A stretch of DNA of 64,000 nt from assembly GCA_023548195.1 (NCBI GenBank), contig JAJHZJ010000082.1, positions 1,394,001-1,458,000 of the forward strand, given 5' to 3'. Positions 21,136 to 31,871 of the stretch are shown here, in pieces. This DNA is from Bettongia penicillata ogilbyi (taxonomy: Eukaryota; Chordata; Mammalia; Diprotodontia; Potoroidae). The notes beneath the pieces were generated by a model that did no database searches, was not told the DNA's origin, and was given only the letters and a program-made list of their open reading frames with translations. Every line of letters begins with the position of its first letter. Positions within the stretch are counted from its first letter, which is position 1. A program made the translations under genes and the position numbers.

Positions 21136-21599
21136 ACACCAGTATGTGTCAGAGATAGGACTTGTAGGTCTTCCTGCCTTCCAAGTTACCTTTTTATATA
21201 CCTTGTGATGGCTGTTTCTCAGTCTCTCTGCAAAAACTGCTGACACTCCTGGGAAGTAAAACACTTTCAGCTGTATGTTATATGTAAGTTATTTGCAACT
21301 TAATATGAATGGAAAGAAGGTTTTGAAGGAACATGAAAATCCTGGGCCTTAGAAACCCCTTTCTATTTTCTGATTCTGTACTCAATTACCTTAAACATCA
21401 TGCTCTGAAATCAGTTATAAGTGAAAGCCAAAGGCAATAATATCTTTACTTTCATTTGACCACAAGTGGTCAGATCATATGTACTTTAAATATATTTTTC
21501 TTATGTTGTGTGTGTATGTGTGTATCATTAAGATAAGCTTGATCAACTAATTTTCCCCAGTCCAGTTAATGAAATTATTATAAGAAGCAAATAACACAG

Positions 21600-21900
21600 A
21601 TAATGGGATATTAAGGTCTTGAATGAAATACAAAGACAGAAAGGGGCAGATGTGAGGCACTGTGCTAAGTGCTGAAGATGTATGTATGTATAAGCAAGAA
21701 AAAGCCTGTACTCTACAGGTACTTACATGCTAATGAAGGGAGAAAGGGAGCTATTGCACTGAATCATGATATGGGGAAGACAGGGAAGTGAAATGGAAGC
21801 CTTTATCTAAGGAGGAGAAGGTGAAAGCTCACCAGAGGCCAGAGTGGTTCCAGGGGTAGAGTTCAGAGTTCATACGGGGATGATGGCCAGAGTGGGGAAG
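21600..21900 (-). mobile_element. L2 LINE 3' portion (antisense)
   Basis: AGGCACTGTGCTAAGTGCTG, AAGCCTGTACTCTACAGGTA, and a diverged inner part (AAGGAGGAGAAGGTGAAAG). Confidence 0.6.
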
Positions 21901-22059
21901 GTAGTGCTTACACTTTGTTAACCCTTTATAAAGTGTCAAAAATTTTTTTAGTCAAGCCTGATGGAAATAGAGGTTAGCTAGCCTTTGAATGGTCAAAATA
22001 TTGTCTTTGCCCATGGTGGGGGCGGGGAGAGTGTTTCAGGGAGACCTAGCACCTTTGGT

Positions 22060-22555
22060 GTGAGGACTTGCCAAGTTTATCTACCTTTAGTGTCCACCTA
22101 TCACTCAACTCTCACTCATAGCTCCAAGAACTGTAACATGCCCAATGGTCATACCCAGTAAGACCGTCTTGGCAGACAGGCTAAACCAAGTTGAGGGTAA
22201 CCAGGCTAGCCCATTAATGAGTTAGAGGTATGTCTACCCCAAGCATGTGAAGACTTCCCTTGGCAGAATGGTTGGATGAAAACAATTTGTTTCAAGGGTG
22301 ATGAAGGTGGTTGAAGTAGGAGATGTGGAGTGCTTTGGGCTTGGTCAGTCACTGAAGAAACCAAAGTCACCCAGTGCATTCTGGGCCATTGCTAGTTGTC
22401 CTGACTTTTATCTTGCCACAGGACTTGCCACAATGACTCTGGAAGAGAAAGTGAAGCTGACGACTTTGTGTAACTCTGCCTCACTTAAATCCAACGATGA
22501 ATTGAAAATAAAGCACAAAACAGTATCTCCACATCATAAAAAAAAGCTAATATGA
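22060..22555 (+). mobile_element. RTE (Bov-B-like) LINE 3' UTR
   Basis: Order: CCAATGGTCATACCCAGTAA, GAGGTATGTCTACCCCAAGC, GAAGACTTCCCTTGGCAGAA, TGATGAAGGTGGTTGAAGTA, TTCTGGGCCATTGCTAGTTG, GCCTCACTTAAATCCAACGA, ending in an A-rich tail. The same segment recurs at 32760-33118. The SINE family Mar1 ends in sequence derived from this 3' end. The open frame at 22298-22555 is non-coding 3' UTR. Confidence 0.8.
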
Positions 22556-22574
22556 AAATATCAGACTATGAGAA

Positions 22575-22810
22575 AGAAGGAAACGAGAATATATTCAGTG
22601 TCTACTATGTGCAAGTCATTGTGTTAAGTGGTTTACATTTGAGCCTCAACACAAAGATGGGATATAGGTGATATTTTTATCTCCATTTTACATATGAAGA
22701 AACTGATGCACACAGAGGTTAAATGACTTGGCTTGTAAAACTAAGTCTGAACTCAAGTCTTCCTGACTCTAGGTCCAGTACATTATCCACTATACCACCT
22801 AGTTGCTTAC
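22575..22810 (-). mobile_element. MIR-type SINE (antisense)
   Basis: GTGTCTACTATGTGCAAGTC, GTTAAGTGGTTTACATTTGA, CCATTTTACATATGAAGAAA, and head end CCACTATACCACCTAGTTGC. Confidence 0.85.
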
Positions 22811-23019
22811 TATTACTATTATTAAAGGTACATTTAATTCTCTTCCCTAAGGCCAGGGTTAAGTTTTACAGAAGTGACAATTTCAATCTGGTGTGCAGCC
22901 ATTAACAATGCTAAGACCCCTCCCAACAGGAAGCCATTATTTCTATCAGACAAGCTCTGATAGAGCTTGGTATTTGTTTGATCTTTGGAAGCATATAGTA
23001 TGATGGGAAACTCTCACCC

Positions 23020-23182
23020 CCCAGAAAAAACCCCCAGTGGCTCTGAAGTCAAATCTGGGTTCAAATCCTCCCTCTAATTTTCATTACCTTTGTGACCTTG
23101 GGAAAGATCATTTTCCTCATTTATACAATGAGAAGATGGGACTGAGTGATCTCTGATGTCCCTTTGAGTTCCAGATCTATGA
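23020..23182 (+). mobile_element. THER1-type SINE
   Basis: Head CAGTGGCTCTGAAGTCAAAT, TGACCTTGGGAAAGATCATT, and 3' end GATCTCTGATGTCCCTTTGA, CCAGATCTATGATTCTATGA. Confidence 0.75.
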
Positions 23183-23194
23183 TTCTATGAATTA

Positions 23195-23350
23195 TCTTCA
23201 TGGCATAGTGGAAAGAATACTGAAATTTATAGTCTGGAGTCCCAGGTTGAAATCTCCTATTTATATGTGTTACTGTTTGTCCATGGACAAGTCATTTAAA
23301 CTCCAAGAATCTCAACTTTCTCACTTACATAGCAGTGATAGTATATTTGT
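23195..23350 (+). mobile_element. THER1/MIR-type SINE fragment
   Basis: GGCATAGTGGAAAGAATACT, TGGAGTCCCAGGTTGAAATC, ACAAGTCATTTAAACTCC. The 3' end is lost. Confidence 0.65.
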
Positions 23351-23479
23351 GCACTTGACTTTGCTGATTTGCACCCAGAGATCGCATGGTGCATTATCCT
23401 GGCTGGGGGAGGAGGGTACTTTGAGGTCAAATAACTCTGAGTCTTGATAATGTCAGAGAGCCTGGAAATCATCATCTTT

Positions 23480-24190
23480 ATGTCAGTGGGATTTTCCATT
23501 TGGAAAACTGCCCAAGATGTCTCTCAAAGTTCCATGCAGGTAGATAAGATGAAAACGTTCACCTGTGAAATCGGGACCCATCAGCTTGAGATGGTTTAGG
23601 TTTCTTATCTGGAGACGTCTTATCCTCATCACAGGGAGTGGATTAGAGTGAAGGGAGGAGCTTGTCTGATAGAAATAATGGCTTCCCGTTGGTAGGGGTC
23701 TTAGCATTGTTAATGCCTACATCCCAGATTGAAATTATCACTTCTGTAAAACTTAAAGTTTCCTCTGACTCTGTGGTTACGTCTGCCTGCAAGGACGTAC
23801 TTGTGAGGTGGACTCTTTCTGGCCAATATGATTCATATTTCAAACAGTTGGTCTGTCTGAAACTAGACTTGCCTCCTCTGATCCCTACCTGCCACCCTCC
23901 ACCCCACCATCCCACCATGAAGCCCTCTTCCAATCCGTGAAATGAACAATCTGTGAGGATTTTGTCTCTTTATTCTCTCAGAAAGTTATCTGTTATTAAT
24001 GGGAGCAAATTATGACTGCTAAAAAACTTGACTGTCAGAGTTTGGCATCAAATTAACTTTCATTCAGGCTCCTTAATAAGGCCTTTCTCTTTTACTTTGG
24101 ATGGCAGTTTAAGATGAGAAATGTATAGATTGCAAGAGTATTTATAGGATTATACTATAGGGACTGGGACTGGAAAGGCAGCTACAAGGT
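23480..24190. other. Unassigned DNA
   Basis: Overlapping open frames on both strands (for example 23662-23940 and 23643-23933) cover one another and show no domain. No repeat recognised. Confidence 0.35.
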
Positions 24191-24194
24191 CTCA

Positions 24195-24437
24195 CGCCTC
24201 TCTTGTTTTTTAGTCTTATCCAACTCTTAGTGATCACTTTTGAGATTTTCTTGGCGAAGATCCTAGAGTGGTTTGCCATTTCCTTCTCTAGCTCATTTTT
24301 ACAGATGAGGAAACTGAGACAAACAGGATTAAGTGACCTACCCAGGGTCACACAGCTAGTAAATGTCTGAGGTTGGATTTGAACTCAGGGCCTCCTAACT
24401 CCAGGCCTAGCACTCTATTCACTGCACCACTTAGCTA
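24195..24437 (-). mobile_element. Marsupial CORE-SINE (antisense), full length
   Basis: GATTTTCTTGGCGAAGATCC, GTGGTTTGCCATTTCCTTCT, core, CACACAGCTAGTAAATGTCT, head end CACTGCACCACTTAGCTAC. Confidence 0.9.
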
Positions 24438-24439
24438 CT

Positions 24440-25305
24440 CTTCATGTCTTTTTACACACTCTATATAGCACAGTATATTTGACATACAGATAGTGGCTTC
24501 TCTAAGAAGTCTTCTTTGATACCATCCCTCCCTCAATATGTTGCATTTTCCTTACATCTATTTGCAGTACTCCCATGTAGTTCTTATGTTCTTTTAAAAA
24601 TTGTTATCGTTATCAACGTACATGCTTTGTCATGCACCAAATAAAATACACTTGGATAGGCAGTCCATTGAATTAGCCCGTCTTGGACAGATATTATAGA
24701 TTCAATCCAAAACTGAAGCAGAGAATAAAAACAGACTAGATTGTATCTTGGAAATTGGCTAGTGCTTTTAATGATGCCAAACTTCTTTTTGACATAGAAC
24801 TATCTCCCCATTCCTTAGCTGTAGTACCAGTAGTCTCTTCATGTAACCATATGCCATGAAATCATGGAATGCCATTATCTCTGAAGTATCAACATTATGG
24901 GGGACCTGAAGGAGAAATAATGCACAGTGGATGAAAATCCGCTGTAATTGTTGTAATATATTACACTGTAATATATCCACTGTTGTAATATATTAGCCAT
25001 GATGCCCTTTACATAGTTGGTAGAGTTGGTAGAAAAAATGCCACCAGTGATGTGTATAACTGGAAAAGGAGCTGTAATGAGGAGGGATAACATGGACACA
25101 GCTCTCATGCTGAACTGGCACACCAAAAATGTAAAAAAATATTAGAAGAAAGCTTCCAGTGTATTGGAGGATCCTCTTTGGAAGATTTATGAGAAGTCAT
25201 ACACGATAATTGGGCAAGATGAAAAGACATGAATAGGCTATGGTCCATACTGTTAACAGTGTACTGGTATTGGTGGGATGAGAGATCCTTGGATGTATTC
25301 AAATA
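24440..25305. other. Unassigned AT-rich DNA
   Basis: Near 24950-25000 the word TGTAATATATTA/CTGTAATATATCC is repeated three times. No family recognised; no coding support. Confidence 0.35.
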
Positions 25306-25309
25306 GAAG

Positions 25310-25440
25310 CACCTCTCCTATTAGAATCCAAGCTCCTTGAGAACAGGGGCTATTTATTGAATTCATTTTTGGGTCTCCTTCAGAGGCCATGTCAAATGCT
25401 ATGAACATAGTGGGATTTTCCTAATTTCTTTGAAAAGTAG
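25310..25440 (+). mobile_element. L2 LINE 3' end, diverged
   Basis: AATCCAAGCTCCTTGAGAAC, AGGGGCTATTTATTGAATTC, then a degraded terminus. Confidence 0.55.
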
Positions 25441-25559
25441 ATGTTTAATGTTAAAGTGAATGAATAATGTTGCCCTTATCCAACTGAAAGGGAAGTAATG
25501 GTTACAAAATGCCAATATGGCTTCATCAAGAATTGGTCATTCCAACTCCTGTGCAAGAA

Positions 25560-26030
25560 AAAATGATGAGCAGGCAGATTTCGGAAAAACATGGAACAAC
25601 TTGCATGAATTGATACAAAGTGAAATGAGTAGAACCAGGAAAGACTGGTCACAGTATCAGCAACATTGTGTGATGATCAGTTATGAATGACTCAGCTCTT
25701 TTCAGCAACACAGTGATCCAAGACAAGTACAAAGGACTCATGAAGGAAAATGCTATCCACATCTGGATAAGGAACTGATGGATTCTGAATGCAGATTGAA
25801 ATATACTTTTTTCATTTACCTTGTTATTTTTTCACATTTTTTAAATCTATTTCTTCTTTCACATCTGTGATTAATATAGAAACATGTTTTATATGATAAC
25901 ACATGTATGACCTATATCAAATTATCTACCATTTTAGGAAGAGGGTAGGGGAAGAGGGGAGGGAGGGAGAAAAATTTGGAACTCAATCTTGTAAAAGTAA
26001 ATGCTAAAAATTGTCTTGACATGGAATTGG
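25560..26030 (+). mobile_element. LINE-1 3' end inside L3
   Basis: ORF2 end (TCGGAAAAACATGGAACAAC, GTGAAATGAGTAGAACCAGG), 3' UTR (GATTCTGAATGCAGATTGAA, AGGGAGGGAGAAAAATTTGG), and terminus GTAAATGCTAAAAATTGTC. 5' truncated. Confidence 0.9.
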
Positions 26031-26097
26031 GGAAAAATACTATCAAAGAATCAGTGGATGATTCCAGATATTTCCTTTCTTGACAGCATTGCTAAAT

Positions 26098-26352
26098 CAT
26101 CAATAATAATTATAACTATCACTTATATAACTCTTTAAGGTGTGCAATTTACAAATATCTCATTTGATCCTCGGAACAACCCTGGGAGGTAAATGCTATT
26201 ATAATTCCAATTATACAGATGACAAAAGTGAGACAAAGAGATGTTGTGACCTGCCCAGGGTCACATAGCTTGTAAATGTCTGAGGCCAGATTCAAACTCA
26301 GGCCTCCCTGATTCCAGGTCCAATCTTCTGCATACCGTGCTACCTGGTTACC
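26098..26352 (-). mobile_element. MIR-type SINE (antisense) inside L3
   Basis: ATATCTCATTTGATCCTCGG, CAACCCTGGGAGGTAAATGC, CTGCCCAGGGTCACATAGCT and CTGATTCCAGGTCC in antisense order. Confidence 0.85.
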
Positions 26353-26558
26353 TCTAGATGAAGCAAGATGCCTTAGATATAATCCAGCTAGATTTAGCAA
26401 AGTTTTTGATAAAATATCTCATGGTATTTTCATGGACAAAGATGGAGAGATGGCAGAAAAGATATTAATACAATGAGCTGGATTTGGAATTGATTGATTC
26501 AATCTAGCAAAATCATTTGTTAAGTACCCACTGTATGTCATGCTGCTCAGATTGAGTG

Positions 26559-26790
26559 TTGTTCAGTCATTTCAGTCTTGATTGACTTTTTGTGAACCCA
26601 TTGGGGTTTTCTTGGCAAAGATATGGTTTGCCATTTCCTTCTCCAGTTAATTTTACTGAGGAAACCAAGGCAAATAGGATTAAGTAACTTGCCCAGGGTC
26701 ACACAACTGGTAAGTGTCTGAGGCTGGATTTGAACTCATGTCTTTCTGACTCCAGGGCCTGTGCTCTGTCCACTGCACTACCTAGCTGTC
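26559..26790 (-). mobile_element. Marsupial CORE-SINE (antisense) inside L3
   Basis: GTTGTTCAGTCATTTCAGTC, TGGGGTTTTCTTGGCAAAGA, core, and head end CCACTGCACTACCTAGCTGT. Flanks show a near match (AGATTGAG / AGATTCAG) that may be the TSD. Just upstream, 26500-26545 looks like a short antisense L2 end. Confidence 0.88.
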
Positions 26791-27036
26791 TCTAGATTCA
26801 GAGCAGTTGTTAATGTTTGTTCTATTGTCAGTGTGGCAGGAAGGTTTACAAAGGAGTTCTCAGAGTTTTGAGCTAGATCTCTTGCTATTTTAAATGTCAT
26901 TCTCATGGTGAAAAATGCTATCTGATTCCAGAAAGAACTATGGTGTCTGAATGCAGATAGAGTCATGCTATTTTCTCTCTCTTTTTCTGTTGTCTCTTCT
27001 TTCTTGTGGTGTCTCCCATTTGTTCTAATTCTTCTT

Positions 27037-28070
27037 CTTCTTTTTAAAATTTATTTATTTAACTTTTTACATTCATTTTCACAAAATTTTGGGTTCCAAA
27101 TTTTCTCCCCATTTATTCCCTTCCCCCACCCCAATACACCGAGCATTCCAATTTTCCCTATCACCAATCTTCCTTCCCTTCTATCATCCCTCCCTTCCCT
27201 TGTCCCTATCTTCTCTTTTGTCCCGTAGGACCAGGTAACTTTCTATTCCCCATTACCTGTATTTCTTATTTCCTAGTAGCAAGAACAACACTTAACAGTT
27301 GTTCCTAAATCTTTGAGTTCCAACTTCTCTCCATCCCTCCCTCCCTACCCATTCCCTTTGGGAAGGCAAGCAATTCAATATAGGCCATATCTGTGTAGTT
27401 TTACAAATGACTTTCGATAATAGTTGTGTTGTGTAAGACTAACTATATTTCCCTCCATCCTATCCTGCCCCCCATTGCTTCTATTTTCTCTTTTGATCCT
27501 GTCCCTCCCCAAGAGTGTTGACTTCAAATTGCTCCCTCTTCTCATTGCCCTCCCTTCCATCATCCCCCCCACCCTGCTTATCCCCTTCTCCCCCACTTTC
27601 CTGTATTGTGAGATAGGTTTTCATACCAAAATGAGTGTGCATTTTATTCATTCCTTTAGTTGAATGTGATGAGAGTAAACTTCATGTTTTTCTCTCACCT
27701 CCCCTCTTTTTCCCTCCACTAAAAAATCTTTTGCTTGCCTCTTTTATGAAAGATAATTTGCCCCATTCCATATCTCCCTTTCTCCTCCCAATACATTTCT
27801 CTCACTGCTTAATTTCTTTTTTTTGAGATATGATCCCATCCTATTCAATTCACTCTGTGCTGTGTGTGTGTGTGTGTGTAAATGTAATCCCACCAACTAC
27901 CCAGATACTGAAAAATTTCAAGAGTTACAAATATTGTCTTTCTATGTAGGAATGTGAACAGTTCAACTTTAGTAAGTCCCTTATGACTTCTCTTTGCTAT
28001 TTACCTTTTCATGCTTCTCTTCATTCTTGTGTTTGAAGGTCAAATTTTCTTTTCAGCTCTGGTCTTTTCA
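27037..28070 (-). other. 3' UTR of the HAL1-like element
   Basis: On the minus strand it is a long purine-rich (GGGA/GAGG) tract with AAAATTTGGAACCCAAAATT near the end. The open frames on the plus strand here (26965-27826) are pyrimidine-rich artefacts of this UTR. Confidence 0.8.
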
Positions 28071-28095
28071 TCAAGAATGCTTGAAAGTCCTCCAT

Positions 28096-29150
28096 TTAAT
28101 TTAAAGACCATTTTCCCCCCTGAAGTATTATACTCAGTTTTGCTAGGTAGGTGATTCTTGGTTTTAGTCCTAGTTCCTTTGATTTCTGGAATATCCTATT
28201 CCATGCCCTTCGATTCCTTAATGTAGAAGCTGCTAGATCTTGTGTTATCCTGATTGTATTTCCACAGTACTTGAATTGTTTCTTTCTGGCTGCTTGCAAT
28301 ATTTTCTCCTTGACCTGGGAACTCTGGAATTTGGCCACAATGTTCCTGGGAGTTTCTCTTTTTGGATCTCTTTCAGGAGATGATCGATGGATTCCTCGAA
28401 TACTTATTTTGTCCTCTGGTTCTAGAATATCAGGGCAGTTTTCCTTGATAATTTCATGAAAGATGATGTCTAGGCTCTTTTTTTGATCATGGCTTTCAGG
28501 TAGTCCCATAATTTTCAAATTGTCTCTCCAGTTGTTTTTCCAATGAGATATTTCACATTCTCTTCCATTTTTTCATTCTTTTGGTTTTGTTTTGTGATTT
28601 CTTGGTTTCTCAGAAAGTCATTAGCTTCCATCTGTTCCATTCTAATTTTGAGAGAACTATTTTCTTCAGTGAGCTTTTGAATCTCCTTTTCCTTTTGGCT
28701 AATTCTGCTTTTGAAAGCATTCTTCTCCTCATTGGCTTTTTGAACCTCTTTTGCCAATTGAGTGAGCCTATTTTTCAAGGTGTTATTTTCTTCAGCATTT
28801 TTTTGGGTCTCCTTTAGCAAGGTGTTGATCTGCTTTTCATACTTTTCTTGCATCTCTCTCATTTCTCTTCCCAGTTTTTCCTCCACCTCTCTAATTTGAT
28901 TTTCAAAATCCTTTTTTAGCTCTTTCATGACCTGAGCCCATTGAATATTTATTTTGGATGTTTGGGATACAGAAGCCTTGACTACTATGTCTTTCCCTGA
29001 TGGTAAGCATTGTTCTTCCTCATCTGAAAGGAAGGGAGGAGATATCTGTTCACCAAGAAAGTAATCTTCTATGGTCTTATTTTTTTGCCCCCTTTTCTGG
29101 GTATTTTCCCAGCTAGTTATTTGACTTCTGAGTTTCCTCTCCACACCCAT
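28096..29150 (-). pseudogene. LINE-1-type ORF1 (HAL1 ORF1p), frameshifted
   Basis: ORF1p is an RNA-binding trimeric protein that coats LINE RNA. Read on the minus strand, the first 211 codons (29150-28515) begin MGVERKLRSQ and contain an acidic stretch and then a long heptad-rich coiled coil (roughly residues 75-200, rich in E, K, L, N). About 20 bases before the first frame stops, a one-base shift moves the message into a second frame (28518-28096) that starts KIMGLPESH, the RRM start typical of L1 ORF1p, and goes on through the C-terminal domain (TPRNIVAKFQ, ARKKQFKYCGNTIRITQDLA, PAKLS-like end YLAKLSIIL). A stop then cuts off the last residues, although the DNA still encodes MEDFQAFLMKRPELK in frame beyond it. 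So: one frameshift and one premature stop, otherwise well kept, pointing to a fairly recent insertion compared with neighbours. Confidence 0.88.
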
Positions 29151-29727
29151 CTTGCCTCCAGATCCACCCAGCCAGCACTTGGGGTCTGAGATTTAAATGC
29201 TGCTTCCCAGCCTTCGGGCTTTGGCAGGGGCAGGGTTGCTATTCAGTGTGAGATTAAGATCAGCTGCTCGGGTGGGGGGGCAGGGCCTCACAGGGGGTTT
29301 AGTTCCCTCAGGGGTTTATGACCTTCAACTGTGGATCTGAGCTTCTGTCTGCTTTCGGAGCTGCTGTCCTCTGCTGCTGCCTCCAGAGGGGGCCTGAATC
29401 ATGGGGACACCCCACTCCATTTTTGGCAAGCAGAAAAGACTCTTATTGAGGGACCTGCTCAGCCTCTGGAGATTCTATCCCTGAAACCTGCTTGGATCTG
29501 CTCCTCTAGGTGCCCTGTGGGCAAGGCAGGGCTGGGCTCTGCTCCGGGTCTGGGGCACGATGGACCTTTTGTGTCAGTTTTTCTGGGAGAGATATCTCCT
29601 CCACTCTGTTGTTCTATGGCTTCTGCTGCTCCAGAATTTGTTGGGAGTTCTTCACAGGTATTTTATGGGCTGTTGGTTAGGAGCTAGCATATGTATATCT
29701 TTCTACTCCACCATCTTGGCTCCTCCC
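29151..29727 (-). promoter_or_regulatory. 5' UTR / presumed internal promoter of the HAL1-like element
   Basis: GC-rich compared with surrounding DNA, upstream of ORF1 and ending in the L1-like GGAGCCAAGATGG start. LINE 5' UTRs of this family usually hold the internal promoter; activity of this copy is not shown. Open frames on the plus strand through it (29331-29687) are incidental. Confidence 0.6.
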
Positions 29728-30830
29728 TTCTAATTCTTCTTTACATCATGACTAATGTAAAAAAATGTTTAATATGAATTACATGTATATCCTATATCAG
29801 ATTGCACACCATCTTGGAGACGGGGAGAGAACTTAGTATGCAAGTGAATGCTGAAAGCTAAAACCTCAAACCAAAAACCAAAAAAAACCCCCAAAACCCC
29901 AAACTAAATTAAAATATGCATGAAACATGGTTGTCATTGATTTGGAAAAGGCATAAATGGCACGATGATCCAATTTGTAAGTGATCCAAATTGGAATTAA
30001 TAACTATTGCACTGAATGATAGAATCAGGCTAGAACATTGTATTGAATCTAGTAAGATTAATTTCACCAGGAATAAATGTAAAGACATGCCTGGGTACAA
30101 AAGTTCAATGTCACAAGCATAAAACTGGGAGGCACAGATAGATTGCAGTAATTCTAAAATGAGTCTGGGATTTTTAGAGGATAGTAAGCTCAATATGAGT
30201 TAGTTGTGAGATAGGGAAGTCCCCCAAAGCTATAAGAGGTGCATTAGGAGAGACATAGTTTCTAAGTGATAATTCCATTGTCCTTGTCAGATAGTTCCAG
30301 ACCTCATCTGGAATATTGTGTTTAGTTCTGGTTGCCACAGTTAAAAGATGCTGATAATCTGGAGAATGTCCAGAGGAGTGTCACCAAGCAGATGAAGGGC
30401 TCTATGCAGGTCATATGAGAATTTGTTGAAGAAAGTGGACATATTTTTCTTAGAGAAGACTTGAGGTGGGAGGGTGGGTGGAGACAGAATTACTTTCTCA
30501 AAGTATTTGAAGAATTGTGATATGAAAGAGGGGTTAGATTTTGTTTTATTTTGCTTTTTCCTCAGGGGGCAGAACTGGGAGTCAAATATGGATGTTGATG
30601 GAAAGAGGTAGACTAAGGCTTGGCAGTGGGAAAAATTTCCTAAAAATCATTTAAAAATGAAATGGGCTGCCCTGGGTGGTGGGGGGTCACGCCTCCTTAG
30701 AGGTCTTCAAGCAGAGGCTGGATGAGTACTTGTCAGGTATGTAACAGAGTAGTTGTTTACCTTGTAGAGATTGGATTATATGGCATCTGAGGTTTCTTCT
30801 AACTCTCAATTACTGTGATGCTGTGAATAC

Positions 30831-31127
30831 ACAATAAATACTACTCATCATTTTATAAACTTTCTTAATTCTTTTAAATTTTTTTTTAAAAAACCAAGTT
30901 TCTTGACCTCTTATGGTGCCTTATCATGGCATACTTGCAGGTTATGCCAACAAAATACATGTTCTGACAGATAACTACCAAAATGGAAAGGCTTTGAATA
31001 TGAATGAATGAATGACAATTTTTTAGCACTCAATGTGTTCATAATGAAGCAAATACTTGATTTATTTGCTGTGAGTGTGAGTATAATGAGATCTGATAAT
31101 TATCACTAGGGATTATCATCTTATTTC
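30831..31127. other. Unassigned AT-rich DNA
   Basis: No repeat family recognised; contains short T and A runs near 30880 and GAATGAATGAATGA at 31002. Confidence 0.35.
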
Positions 31128-31265
31128 ATAGAGTCATCACAAGGCACAGCTGGAAGGGGCCTTGAAGACAATCTAATCTAGTTTTTTCCGCCCCATTTAA
31201 CAGATTAAGACATTGAGGTCTCAGGTAGCAGTATGCCTTGCCTGAGGTCTCATCCTTAGCACGAT
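31128..31265 (+). mobile_element. THER-type SINE fragment
   Basis: TCATAGAGTCATCACAAGGC, AGCTGGAAGGGGCCTTGAAG, then CCCATTTAACAGATTAAGAC and a degraded 3' half. Confidence 0.6.
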
Positions 31266-31684
31266 AGCATTATTTTCAATGTACTTAGAGGAATTGACTC
31301 CTAAGCCTGTGAACCTACTTTATGTTTTTGCTTTTTTCCCCTCTCTTTGCTCTTGTTCTCCAACTCTTTATTTGGATTCATCAGCTCCTTGCAAACTGTG
31401 CCATTCTCTTGCCTGACCTCTATCATTGCTGGAAAATGGGAATTTGTTATATTAATAAGAGTGATAGCAAAAGGGGACCAAGACATAGATGTGAGTGGAA
31501 CTAGCCAATGTGTTAATTGTCTAGAGTTTGAAGCCTGACTAAACCAAGAAGCTGTGAAGTCTTTTATTAGGGATCTGAGGCTCCAACATCTGGATATGGA
31601 AATTAATAAATGATGATTCTAATTATCCAGGTATTTCAAGCTGATCACTTCATTGAGTTATATTGATAACTCAAGGTATATTTA
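31266..31684. other. Unassigned DNA
   Basis: Overlapping short open frames on both strands near 31300-31540, no domain, no repeat recognised. Confidence 0.35.
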
Positions 31685-31800
31685 TAGAATCATAAGACCA
31701 TAGCATTTTAGAGTGATTGGGGATCTTTGAAAGAATCCAATTCACCCCCCTCATTTTACAGATGGAAAAAATGATGCCCAGAAAGGGAAAGTGCTTGAAA
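31685..31800 (+). mobile_element. THER-type SINE fragment
   Basis: AATCATAAGACCATAGCATT, CATTTTACAGATGG, then the 3' half is lost. Confidence 0.6.
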
Positions 31801-31871
31801 GGAAGTTTTATTTTTTTAAATGAGAAAATAAGATTTAATTATCCAATTTGATTTATATAGATGGGATTGCA

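Larger units (their letters stand above)
27037..29727 (-). mobile_element. Half-L1 (HAL1-like) retrotransposon, near full length
   Basis: On the minus strand the element runs from a LINE-1-type 5' end (GGGAGGAGCCAAGATGGTGG, 29727 downward) through a 0.58 kb GC-richer 5' UTR, ORF1, and a 1.0 kb purine-rich 3' UTR to an A/T-rich tail. There is no ORF2 between ORF1 and the 3' end: after ORF1 the sequence passes directly into non-coding 3' UTR. This is the structure of HAL1 elements, which rely on reverse transcriptase supplied in trans. A perfect 14-base TSD, TTCTAATTCTTCTT, flanks it (27023-27036 and 29728-29741). A (TG)n run at 27861-27879 sits in the 3' UTR. Confidence 0.85.
26900..29900 (+). 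mobile_element. LINE-1 3' UTR inside L3, itself split at 27036/29728
   Basis: Left part 26900-27036: AAAATGCTATCTGATTCCAG, GTGTCTGAATGCAGATAGAG, CCCATTTGTTCTAATTCTTC. Right part 29728-29900: TTACATCATGACTAATGTAA, ATATGAATTACATGTATATC, GATTGCACACCATCTTGGAG, and terminal GTGAATGCTGAAAGCTAAAA. Removing the insert restores the L1 order exactly across the site. Confidence 0.85.
25440..30830 (+). mobile_element. L3/CR1 LINE (RT domain to 3' end), broken by nested insertions
   Basis: Five separated pieces follow one L3 reading order. 25470-25560: ATGGCTTCATCAAGAATTGG, template-binding region. 26040-26097: ATTTCCTTTCTTGACAGCAT. 26355-26500: encodes DIIQLDLAKF, cognate of the CR1 'YLDFSKAFD' RT motif. 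26791-26900: GTGGCAGGAAGGTTTACAAA. 29935-30830: begins at the FADD catalytic region (here TTTGTAAGTGATCC, catalytic Asp pair not kept), then CAAGCATAAAACTGGGAGGC, ATCTGGAATATTGTGTTTAG, and the 3' end ACTGTGATGCTGTGA. Insertions between them are listed separately. The coding frame is shattered. Confidence 0.75.

Noticed and set aside
20987..21208. Leu/Pro/Ser-rich open frame
   Set aside because: Translation of the CT-rich tract.
28151..28817. Plus-strand open frames across the ORF1 region (102 and 78 codons)
   Set aside because: They are antisense shadows of the LINE ORF1 on the minus strand.
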